NCBI GenBank assembly: GCA_965229565.1
Contig: OZ245888.1
Location: forward strand, 1,054,001 to 1,118,000
Source: JANQNX01 sp040217095
Lineage (GTDB): Bacteria; Pseudomonadota; Gammaproteobacteria; Eutrophobiales; Eutrophobiaceae
Direction: 5' to 3'
Length of the DNA stretch: 64,000 nucleotides
Shown here: positions 1 through 7,365 of the stretch, piece by piece
Position numbering within the stretch: the first letter of the stretch is position 1
Layout: each line of letters opens with the position of its first letter
The notes under the pieces: generated by a model
The model's input: the letters and a program-made list of their open reading frames with translations, nothing else
Told to the model about the DNA's origin: nothing
Databases searched by the model: none
Position numbers and translations under genes: made by a program

Positions 1-30
1 CACGTGACAGGCTGCGAGGTGATCAGCAAC

Positions 31-104
31 GCCCCGATAGTTAAATGGTATAACCGTTGATTTGTAATCATCAATTGGGGGTTCGATTCCCTCTCGGGGC
101 TCCA
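31..104 (+). tRNA. tRNA with UGU anticodon (tRNA-Thr by anticodon)
   Basis: A 74-nt cloverleaf can be folded: the acceptor stem GCCCCGA pairs with TCGGGGC, the T-arm has GTTCGATTCCC, and an encoded CCA end follows. The seven-base anticodon loop TTTGTAA gives the anticodon TGT, read as threonine. Unusual points are the short D-arm (GTTAAATGGTATAAC), a T discriminator base, and a T-T mismatch in the anticodon stem. The D-arm and T73 are more like a glycine tRNA body than the usual bacterial tRNA-Thr, which normally carries A73. The isotype is therefore assigned from the anticodon only. Confidence 0.85.
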
Positions 105-154
105 GTCTGAACTGTGCACTACACTATATTAACTATTCGATACCTGGCTCATTA

Positions 155-1213
155 ATGATACTGATAAAAAGACTATTCCCGGTACTTGTTGTATTTCTGT
201 TGCTGACTGGCCATGCGCCAGCCGCCACCGGTTACGATGACATCCAGGCATTAATAAAGGACAACAAACTGGACCAGGCGCTGCAACTGACCGAGGGTCG
301 CCTTGCAACCAGCCCCGATGATATCAAGCTGCGTTTCCTGAAAGGTCTGATCCTGACCCGGCTTGAGCGCTTGCCGGAGGCAGAAACCGCGTTCGTTGAG
401 TTGACCGAGATCAACCCGGACCTGCCTGAACCCTACAATAACCTGGCCGTGGTCTATGCGGCGCAGGGAAAATACAGTGAGGCCGAGCAGGCCCTGAAAA
501 ATGCGATCAACACACACCCCAGCTACGCGACAGCGCATGAAAACCTGGGTGATATCTATGCCAAGATGGCGAGCCGTGCTTATAACCAGGCACTGGAACT
601 GGATAACACCAATCATTCAGCAAGGGCCAAGTTATCACTCGTAAACGAAATGATCTCGGAACCGGGTTCTGCTGCGCCGGAAAAGAAACCTGACAGCAAG
701 AAACAGGTCGCTGCTGCCAAACCTCCAGCGGAAACAAAACCGGCACCAATCAAGCCGGAGATCATCACCATACCGCCTGAAAAGCAGCCTGAGCCAAAAA
801 AAGTTGAAAAGGAAAAAGTGATCCCGCCGCTACCTGTTAAACAGGCTACTGTTGAAGAAGTCAAACCAGTACAGGATCGTGATAACGTCGAGCGTGCCGT
901 GAATGATTGGGCTGATGCCTGGTCAGACCAGGACGTGGATCGTTACCTGGGCAGCTACGCGAAAGAATTTGTGCCGGATGACAACCAGTCCCTGTCAGCC
1001 TGGAAGGAAGAGAGACGTATACGATTGAAGAGCCCGGAATACATCAAGGTCACGTTGTCTGATATCAAGGTCGACCTGCATGGCAAGGACTATGCTGAAG
1101 TCCGTTTCCAGCAGCGTTACCAGTCTGACACCTATGGTGACGAGGTGACCAAGCAATTATTGATGCGAAAATACGATGATACATGGTTGATTACACAGGA
1201 AAGAACACGATAA
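155..1213 (+). CDS. Secreted TPR protein with C-terminal Cds6/NTF2-like domain
   Basis: The 352-residue protein starts with a signal peptide (hydrophobic to about residue 23, ending near APAA). Residues 25-160 form several TPR-like helical pairs, including the segment NNLAVVYAAQGKYSEAEQAL. A proline/lysine-rich linker covers about 170-240. The last ~105 residues (from about VERAVNDWADAW) resemble the Cds6 C-terminal domain that is often fused to L,D-transpeptidases. The next gene carries a related domain and begins 3 nt downstream, so the two are probably co-transcribed. A periplasmic role in peptidoglycan or envelope assembly is inferred from this pairing; no catalytic residues are visible. 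Confidence 0.75.
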   Translation: MILIKRLFPVLVVFLLLTGHAPAATGYDDIQALIKDNKLDQALQLTEGRLATSPDDIKLRFLKGLILTRLERLPEAETAFVELTEINPDLPEPYNNLAVVYAAQGKYSEAEQALKNAINTHPSYATAHENLGDIYAKMASRAYNQALELDNTNHSARAKLSLVNEMISEPGSAAPEKKPDSKKQVAAAKPPAETKPAPIKPEIITIPPEKQPEPKKVEKEKVIPPLPVKQATVEEVKPVQDRDNVERAVNDWADAWSDQDVDRYLGSYAKEFVPDDNQSLSAWKEERRIRLKSPEYIKVTLSDIKVDLHGKDYAEVRFQQRYQSDTYGDEVTKQLLMRKYDDTWLITQERTR

Positions 1214-1215
1214 TA

Positions 1216-2454
1216 ATGGGTATCGCTGGTAATTCATTGATGTTGATGCGGACTGGTCGTTATATTTTAAGCTCTACCTGCCTGCTGTTCGCTGTCGCAG
1301 CCAACGCGGGTGATTTGCTATCCAAGGCAACCTCGGACGATGGGCTGTCGGTCTATTCCGAGTCACTGTTGCTTAATGCCGTCGACAACATCAGTAATAA
1401 CGATATTGATGCCGCAATTTCAGATCTGCGGCAGCTGACGCGCATCAATCCTGATTTCAAGGCTGCACAAATGATGTACGCGGACATGTTGATGGCCAGG
1501 ATCCAGCCACTGACTGATTTTGGTAACGTGCCCAATGCTTCTTTTGAAAAGATAACGGCGCTGCGTGAAGAGGTTCGTGCACGCTGGCAGTACCATCAAG
1601 AGCCTATCGATAAAAGCCGTATCCCCGCCTCGCTGATTGAACTGGATAACAAGCAGGACCATGCGATCGTGGTAGACAGTTCGCGCTCAAGGTTGTACCT
1701 GTTTAAAAACCAGAATGGCGTGCCACGTCTTGTGCGTGATTTTTACGTTACCATAGGCAAGAACGGTACCGGCAAATACGTGGAAGGCGATCAGAAAACA
1801 CCGGTCGGCGTTTATTTCGTGACCGGCTTTATCAATCCTGAGGAACTGCCGGACCTCTACGGTGACGGTGCGTTTCCAATCGACTATCCCAATGTCTGGG
1901 ACCGACGTCATGGTCGAACCGGTTACGGCATCTGGTTACATGGTGTTCCGAGTAATACCTACAGTCGACCACCGCGTGACAGCAATGGTTGCGTGATCGT
2001 CAGTAACAATGACCTGAATACGCTGGCACCTTACATACATGAAGGCGAAACACCGGTTATCATCGCGGACAACATTGACTGGATTACCCGGCAGGACTGG
2101 CAACAGCGGCAGTCCAACTTTGAAAACTTTGTTGAGCAGTGGCGCAAGGACTGGGAAAGTAAAGATACGAAACGTTACATCAGCCATTACTCGCGCGAAT
2201 ATTCCGGTCTTGGTAAGGATTACGAATCCTGGGTGGAATACAAGAAACGTGTGAATTCTTCAAAGAAATTTATCAAGGTTGATATCTCTGACAAGAGTAT
2301 CTTCATGTATCCCGGCGAAAAGAAGCTGATGGTTGTGACTTTCGTGCAGGATTACAAGAGCGATAACTTCAAGCGGCGTTTCACCAAGCGCCAGTACTGG
2401 CGCAAGGAAGATGATGGCAAGTGGCGTATTATCTACGAGGGTGCGGCATCCTGA
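1216..2454 (+). CDS. L,D-transpeptidase (YkuD family) with Cds6-like C-terminus
   Basis: A periplasmic peptidoglycan cross-linking enzyme is predicted. After a signal peptide (ending near AANAGD) and a helical N-terminal region, a YkuD domain contains the catalytic signature GIWLHGVPS followed by SNGCVIVS, with the conserved His, Ser/Asn, Gly and nucleophilic Cys. The last ~110 residues form a Cds6/NTF2-like domain homologous to that of the upstream TPR protein. ATG 1216 was chosen because the frame upstream lies inside the previous gene; a second ATG at 1243 is possible. The 3' end overlaps the convergent M14 peptidase gene by 22 nt. The YkuD call is secure; the exact cross-link made is not. 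Confidence 0.88.
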   Translation: MGIAGNSLMLMRTGRYILSSTCLLFAVAANAGDLLSKATSDDGLSVYSESLLLNAVDNISNNDIDAAISDLRQLTRINPDFKAAQMMYADMLMARIQPLTDFGNVPNASFEKITALREEVRARWQYHQEPIDKSRIPASLIELDNKQDHAIVVDSSRSRLYLFKNQNGVPRLVRDFYVTIGKNGTGKYVEGDQKTPVGVYFVTGFINPEELPDLYGDGAFPIDYPNVWDRRHGRTGYGIWLHGVPSNTYSRPPRDSNGCVIVSNNDLNTLAPYIHEGETPVIIADNIDWITRQDWQQRQSNFENFVEQWRKDWESKDTKRYISHYSREYSGLGKDYESWVEYKKRVNSSKKFIKVDISDKSIFMYPGEKKLMVVTFVQDYKSDNFKRRFTKRQYWRKEDDGKWRIIYEGAAS

Positions 2455-3326
2455 TCCAGCAATAGCTGTTGTGTTTCCAGGAATGCTTCTTCGGTAATAT
2501 TCCGGCTTAACCAGCGCACCAGGTCTACCCAGATACTCGTAATCTCGGATTCGGTCGGCATGATGCCGGCATAAGGTAATTCTATCGTTACTACCGGGAT
2601 CTTGCGCTGTATGCCCGCGTAGTTACCGAGTGAACCGGGATAGGTGCCAAGCAGGTTAAGATGTAGGCGACCCAGCTTGTAAGGGCCGTTGCGCGAACCG
2701 GCATAATCATAATCAACTATACCGTGTGGTGCGTGTACGGCCACGATGACATCGGGATCAAATTCGTTGATCTTGTCAACCAGCCAGCGAGATTCCGGTT
2801 CGCTGAGCGGGCCTTTGCCCGGGTAATAACGTGGATTTCTTCCTCGAAAATTTTCCCAGTGCCATATGGCCGTATTCTCCCAGTCTTCCATCGGGAAGTT
2901 CCTGTTCAGGTCGACCTCGTTGGCATTCACACGCTGCGAGTTATCCTGCAGCAGGCCGTCCGGGTTTAACAGTGGTACCACATGCCAGTGAAACAGGCCG
3001 GAGTGATGGATGTCGAGTATTTGCATCCACTTGAAAACAATACTGACAGAGGAATATTCATCGCCATGGATACCGCCGACCAGTAGCACCTTGCCCAGGG
3101 GTGTGCGTGCCGGCAATGGCGGATATTCCTTCAACAGGATAGCGGCATTCTTGTTGGAACGGCCACCGCTGTCATTAAGTTTGATTCTAAGGCAGTCCCT
3201 GACGCTGACACTGCCCAGCTTGCCACCAATGCGCTGACATTCCTGCCTGACGACATCCACTATCTCTTCGGCGGGCGCAATGGCAGGTAGCAGGCAGGCT
3301 ATTAATATGATTCTGAGGATTGGCAT
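2433..3326 (-). CDS. M14-family zinc carboxypeptidase, murein amidase-like
   Basis: A 297-residue secreted metallopeptidase with a signal peptide (ending near IAPAEE). The M14 zinc site is visible: HGDE in GGIHGDEYSS supplies the first His and Glu, and VAVHAPHG supplies the second His. LNRNFP and the late glutamate in VTIELPYAG match the substrate-binding arginine region and the catalytic base. The size and motifs fit the MpaA branch, which cleaves between L-Ala-D-Glu and meso-diaminopimelate in murein peptides, but the substrate is inferred. It is the last gene of the minus-strand run behind ubiA (1-nt gap), with no clear Shine-Dalgarno, so it may be translated from the ubiA message. Its 3' end overlaps the convergent L,D-transpeptidase gene. 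Confidence 0.8.
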   Translation of the reverse strand: MPILRIILIACLLPAIAPAEEIVDVVRQECQRIGGKLGSVSVRDCLRIKLNDSGGRSNKNAAILLKEYPPLPARTPLGKVLLVGGIHGDEYSSVSIVFKWMQILDIHHSGLFHWHVVPLLNPDGLLQDNSQRVNANEVDLNRNFPMEDWENTAIWHWENFRGRNPRYYPGKGPLSEPESRWLVDKINEFDPDVIVAVHAPHGIVDYDYAGSRNGPYKLGRLHLNLLGTYPGSLGNYAGIQRKIPVVTIELPYAGIMPTESEITSIWVDLVRWLSRNITEEAFLETQQLLLDQDAAPS

Positions 3327-3327
3327 G

Positions 3328-4257
3328 TCACGGCATTATATAGTGCAGCACGATTCCAAGAAACACCGTTAGTCCAAACCAGTTATTGTTCAGGAAGGCC
3401 TTCATGCAGCCTTCCGGTTGACGCCGCCAGATAAGCATCAGCTGGTAGATGAACAGGCCGGCAGCAATGACCAGTGCCAGGTAAAAATAAATACCAAGCT
3501 TTGCCTGGTTAGCGGCCAGTACCAGTGTCAATATCACCATGCATTGAATAATGGCAATAATAATACGGTCTGCATCATCAAACAGGATGGCTGTAGATTT
3601 CACACCTATCCTGAGATCGTCTTCACGATCAACCATGGCATACATGGTGTCGTATGTAACTGACCAGAGTACGTTGGCGATCAGCAATACCCAGGCTACC
3701 TGGGGCACCTGTCCAGTCTGGGCCGCAAACGCCATGGGTATGGACCAGCCAAAGGCCAGTCCCAGGAAAAACTGTGGTAGATAGGTATAGCGCTTCATAA
3801 ACGGGTAGATGCCTGCAAGTAGCACGGCCACCATGGCAAGCTGTACAGTGAGCTTGTTCATAGTCAATACCAGGAGAAAGGCCATTAGTATGATGGCGCC
3901 GGCAACCAGCAGGGCCTCTTCCGGCGTAACCTCACCGGTGGCAAGCGGTCGATCCCGGGTGCGTTCAACCATGGGATCGAAACGACGGTCGGCAATATCG
4001 TTCAGGACACAGCCGGCAGAGCGCATCAGTACAACACCAAGAACAAAGACGATCAGTACATGGATATCAGGCCGGCCCTCGGCGGCGATCCACAGTCCCC
4101 ACAGCGTTGGCCATAACAGCAGGAAGATACCAATGGGCCGGTCCAGTCGTGTCAACCGTGCATAGCGTTCGAGGCGTTGGGCAACATCGGGGAAACGATG
4201 TTCAAACCGCTTCAGCCAGTGCCGGTAATGTTGTGATATGTCGGCTTTAATACCCAT
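3328..4257 (-). CDS. ubiA: 4-hydroxybenzoate polyprenyltransferase
   Basis: An integral membrane prenyltransferase that attaches the polyprenyl chain to 4-hydroxybenzoate in ubiquinone biosynthesis. The 309-residue protein has about eight hydrophobic helices and both Asp-rich Mg-diphosphate sites: NDIADRRFD (residues near 85-95) and YDTMYAMVDREDD. Family features such as RTRDRPLATG are intact. It lies 36 nt after ubiC, the enzyme that makes its aromatic substrate, so the two act in series. The ubiC-ubiA order directly behind recG is a common gammaproteobacterial arrangement. Confidence 0.95.
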   Translation of the reverse strand: MGIKADISQHYRHWLKRFEHRFPDVAQRLERYARLTRLDRPIGIFLLLWPTLWGLWIAAEGRPDIHVLIVFVLGVVLMRSAGCVLNDIADRRFDPMVERTRDRPLATGEVTPEEALLVAGAIILMAFLLVLTMNKLTVQLAMVAVLLAGIYPFMKRYTYLPQFFLGLAFGWSIPMAFAAQTGQVPQVAWVLLIANVLWSVTYDTMYAMVDREDDLRIGVKSTAILFDDADRIIIAIIQCMVILTLVLAANQAKLGIYFYLALVIAAGLFIYQLMLIWRRQPEGCMKAFLNNNWFGLTVFLGIVLHYIMP

Positions 4258-4293
4258 TTATACTTGTATATCGAAATTAAGTAGCGCGAAAAA

Positions 4294-4839
4294 TCAGCAT
4301 TTCAGGACCTGGTCTATGCCGGGCAGAAAAACTTCCAGGATCAAGAGTGGTTTGTCCTTGATATAAAACAGCGATTGCCTGGCCCACAATGTTTCCATGT
4401 TAACGTTGTGTTCAACAGTCGCATCAAACAGCAGGCAGTCACGTGGTACACGCGCATAACGCATCTCTGCGCGGTAACTGGAGTCATCGGCAAACAATAA
4501 TTCTCCCAGTGGCCTGGTCCCCAGTCCATTCAATTGCGTTGAAAACTGATCATAGGTTTGCCTTGGCACGATGCTGCGTGCATAGATTAGGTACTGGTTA
4601 TTCGATTTCAACCATGATTCGCGCACAAAGGCCTGTTCATTCAGTTTAACGTTGAGCTTGTCTGCCTCTTCCGGCATGGGCTGTTGCCAGGACTCTGACT
4701 TGAGCTCGACTTCCAGTGCACTTTTGCACTCGGTTTCAATGTAACGAGTCAGTGAACCTGTATGAAACAGCAGTCGAGCCAGCGTTGTGTTACGAACACG
4801 TATGCGGGTGAGCCATTTGTTTTGCCAGTGGAGTTTCAA
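4294..4839 (-). CDS. ubiC: Chorismate--pyruvate lyase
   Basis: A 181-residue cytosolic enzyme converting chorismate to 4-hydroxybenzoate and pyruvate, the first committed ubiquinone step. UbiC features include the N-terminal SLTRYIE segment, the ARSIVP strand, RPLGELLF, and the C-terminal KPLLILEVFLPG motif with its conserved glutamate. The first usable start is TTG at 4839, because an in-frame TAG lies just upstream. It begins 18 nt after the recG stop, so it depends on the upstream message. The family is well recognised; the precise start is the uncertain part. Confidence 0.9.
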   Translation of the reverse strand: MKLHWQNKWLTRIRVRNTTLARLLFHTGSLTRYIETECKSALEVELKSESWQQPMPEEADKLNVKLNEQAFVRESWLKSNNQYLIYARSIVPRQTYDQFSTQLNGLGTRPLGELLFADDSSYRAEMRYARVPRDCLLFDATVEHNVNMETLWARQSLFYIKDKPLLILEVFLPGIDQVLKC

Positions 4840-4857
4840 AGCGGGGATCCGTATTGT

Positions 4858-6954
4858 CTAGACATTTCCATAATCAACGTTGCTGCCCAACCAGCGCCGG
4901 ATGAGCAATTCTACCTGTTCGGGATAGTCTTTGAGCAAAATTTTTGCGGTTTCCTGTATATCGGGTAACAAATGCGCATCCCGTACCAGGTTGGCCACTC
5001 GGTAATCAGGCAGGCCGGCTTGCCTTGTTCCCAGTACCTCACCCGGGCCGCGTAATTCCAGGTCCTTTTCCGCGATGAAGAAGCCGTCATTACTGCTACG
5101 CATGGCCTCCAGTCGCTGCTTGGCCAGCGCTCCCAGTGGTGGTTGGTACATTAGTATACAGTCGCTACTGATAGCGCCGCGTCCGACCCGGCCGCGCAGT
5201 TGATGCAGCTGCGATAAACCCAGTCGTTCGGCGTTCTCAATGATCATCAGGCTGGCGTTGGGAACATCCACACCCACCTCGATCACCGTGGTCGCAACCA
5301 GCAGGTCAATGTCGCCCTGCTTGAATGCCCGCATGATGTTTTCCTTTTCATCATTCTTCATGCGGCCGTGTATCAAGCCGGTCTTGAGCGTGGGTAATCT
5401 TTGCGTGAGCGTGTCATAGGTAGCAATGGCCGTTTCACATTGCAGGTTTTCCGATTCCTCGATCAGCGTGCAGACCCAGTAGACCTGTCGCTTTTCATCA
5501 CAGGCCGTATCGATGCGCTCAACGATCTCGTCACGACGCTGATTTGAAATGATACTGGTGGTAACCGGTTTGCGATTGGGTGGCAGTTCATCAATGATAG
5601 TGTGATCCAGATCGGCATAGGCTGCCATTGTCAGGGTCCTGGGTATCGGTGTTGCCGTCATGATTAGCTGGTGTGGGTAATGCGCATGCTGCTGTCCCTT
5701 TTCAAGCAAGGCCAGGCGTTGATGCACACCGAAACGATGCTGCTCATCGATTACAACCAGTCCCAGCTTGCCAAACTTTACTGTTTCCTGGAACAGGGCA
5801 TGGGTGCCAATCGCCACCATGGGTTCGGTTGTTTCCAGTCGGGACAGGGTCTCGGTCCGTTCGGCTTTTTTTACCTTGCCGGTCAGGTAGCACGCCTCGA
5901 CCCCCAGGGACGTAAACCATTGTTTAAAATTACTGAAGTGTTGTTCTGCCAGTAACTCGGTGGGACTCATGATGGCTACCTGGTAACCGGCTTCGATTGC
6001 CTGTAATGCGGCCATTGCTGCCACGACAGTCTTGCCTGAACCGACATCACCCTGTACCAGCCTCAGCATGGCCAGTGTTTGTTGCATGTCCGTAGAGATA
6101 GTGGTGAAAGCCTGTTGCTGTGCGTTGGTCAAAGTAAAAGGTAATTGTTCCAGGAACGCCTTTACCAGTTTCCGGCTCGCCGGGAATGCCGGGGCCTGTT
6201 CATTGCGTAGTTCCGCGCGCAGTTCCTGTAGACTTAACTGGTGTGCGAGTAATTCCTCGTAGGCAAGCCGTTGCTGGGCGGGGTGGCGCGACTCCATCAG
6301 GCTCACGGTATCCGCATCCGGTGGTGGCCTGTGTACGTATAACAGGGCCTTGACCAGTCGCGGCAGCTGTTGTTTCTTGAGTATAGTATCGGGTAACAAT
6401 TCACTGAGTGCGCCGTTATCGTTATCAAGTACCTGTAGGGCCTGGTCTGAAAGTTTACGCAGTCTTGCCTGCTGCAGTCCTTCCGTTGCCGGGTACACCG
6501 GGGTTAACTGTTCATCAAGCTCCACTTCAGTGCTTGTATCAATATGCCGATATTCCGGGTGCACGAGCTCCAGTGATGCAGGACCGCGCCGAACCTGGCC
6601 ATAGCAACGCAGGGTCCTGCCCTGTTGCAATGCCTGCTGTTGTTGTTTCGTAAAATAAAAAAAGCGCAGGATGATTGAACCGGTGCCATCACTGATGCGA
6701 CATAATAATGATCGGCGCCGTCCATACTTGATCTGTGCCAGCTCGATCTCACCCTGCACGTAGGCATCCGTACCCGGACGCAAGCTGCCTATGGGTGTCA
6801 GGCGGGTGCGATCAATATAGCGGTAGGGCAGGTGGAACAGTAAATCCTGTACCTGTTGTATACCGAGCCTGGCCAGTTTTTGCTGCAGGTTAGGTCCAAC
6901 ACCGGCCAGTGCTGTAATCGGATCGTTAAGGGCAGCTTGCTTGCGGTTAGCCAA
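4858..6954 (-). CDS. recG: ATP-dependent DNA helicase RecG
   Basis: A 698-residue superfamily 2 translocase that regresses stalled forks and processes Holliday-type junctions. The N-terminal wedge/OB domain (about 1-230, with LFHLPYRYIDRT) is followed by the helicase core: Walker A GDVGSGKT, motif II DEQH, motif III TATPIPRT, motif V TTVIEVGVDVPNA, and motif VI QLRGRVGR. The start appears to be TTG at 6954, since no ATG in frame gives a complete N-terminus and the alignment with known RecG begins at about this point. It lies between ridA and ubiC on the minus strand. Length is normal for the family. Confidence 0.97.
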   Translation of the reverse strand: MANRKQAALNDPITALAGVGPNLQQKLARLGIQQVQDLLFHLPYRYIDRTRLTPIGSLRPGTDAYVQGEIELAQIKYGRRRSLLCRISDGTGSIILRFFYFTKQQQQALQQGRTLRCYGQVRRGPASLELVHPEYRHIDTSTEVELDEQLTPVYPATEGLQQARLRKLSDQALQVLDNDNGALSELLPDTILKKQQLPRLVKALLYVHRPPPDADTVSLMESRHPAQQRLAYEELLAHQLSLQELRAELRNEQAPAFPASRKLVKAFLEQLPFTLTNAQQQAFTTISTDMQQTLAMLRLVQGDVGSGKTVVAAMAALQAIEAGYQVAIMSPTELLAEQHFSNFKQWFTSLGVEACYLTGKVKKAERTETLSRLETTEPMVAIGTHALFQETVKFGKLGLVVIDEQHRFGVHQRLALLEKGQQHAHYPHQLIMTATPIPRTLTMAAYADLDHTIIDELPPNRKPVTTSIISNQRRDEIVERIDTACDEKRQVYWVCTLIEESENLQCETAIATYDTLTQRLPTLKTGLIHGRMKNDEKENIMRAFKQGDIDLLVATTVIEVGVDVPNASLMIIENAERLGLSQLHQLRGRVGRGAISSDCILMYQPPLGALAKQRLEAMRSSNDGFFIAEKDLELRGPGEVLGTRQAGLPDYRVANLVRDAHLLPDIQETAKILLKDYPEQVELLIRRWLGSNVDYGNV

Positions 6955-6968
6955 GATGGAAGCAGTCG

Positions 6969-7349
6969 CTACACCGTCATGATGGCATCCATTTCAACCT
7001 GTGCGCCCTTGGGTAAACTGGCGACGCCCACCGCGGCCCTGGCCGGATAGGGCTCAGTGAAATACTCGGCCATGATCTCGTTTACCAACGGGAAGTGCGA
7101 CAGGTCGGTCAGGAAAATATTCAGTTTACTGATATCAGCCAGCGTGCCACCGGCTGCCATGGCCACGGCACTGAGGTTATCAAACACCCTTGTAATTTGT
7201 GCACGCATATCACCTTCTACCAGTTCCATGGTTTCCGGTACAAGTGGTATTTGCCCGGAAAGATAAACCGTATTACCCACCTTCACGGCCTGCGAGTACG
7301 TGCCAATGGCTTGCGGTGCATCGTTAGTAGAGATGATTTCTTTTTGCAT
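6969..7349 (-). CDS. ridA: RidA family enamine/imine deaminase
   Basis: A 126-residue cytosolic protein of the YjgF/YER057c/UK114 family that hydrolyses reactive enamine/imine intermediates released by PLP enzymes such as threonine dehydratase. The family core is intact: NDAPQAIGTYSQAV near the N-terminus, VYLSGQIPLVPET, and the C-terminal RAAVGVASLPKGAQVEMD with the conserved catalytic arginine. ATG 7349 has a strong GGAGGG ribosome site. The gene sits 16 nt after spoT and before recG, an arrangement also seen in pseudomonads, so it is probably part of the same long transcript. Confidence 0.95.
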   Translation of the reverse strand: MQKEIISTNDAPQAIGTYSQAVKVGNTVYLSGQIPLVPETMELVEGDMRAQITRVFDNLSAVAMAAGGTLADISKLNIFLTDLSHFPLVNEIMAEYFTEPYPARAAVGVASLPKGAQVEMDAIMTV

Positions 7350-7365
7350 TGCGACCCTCCGTATA

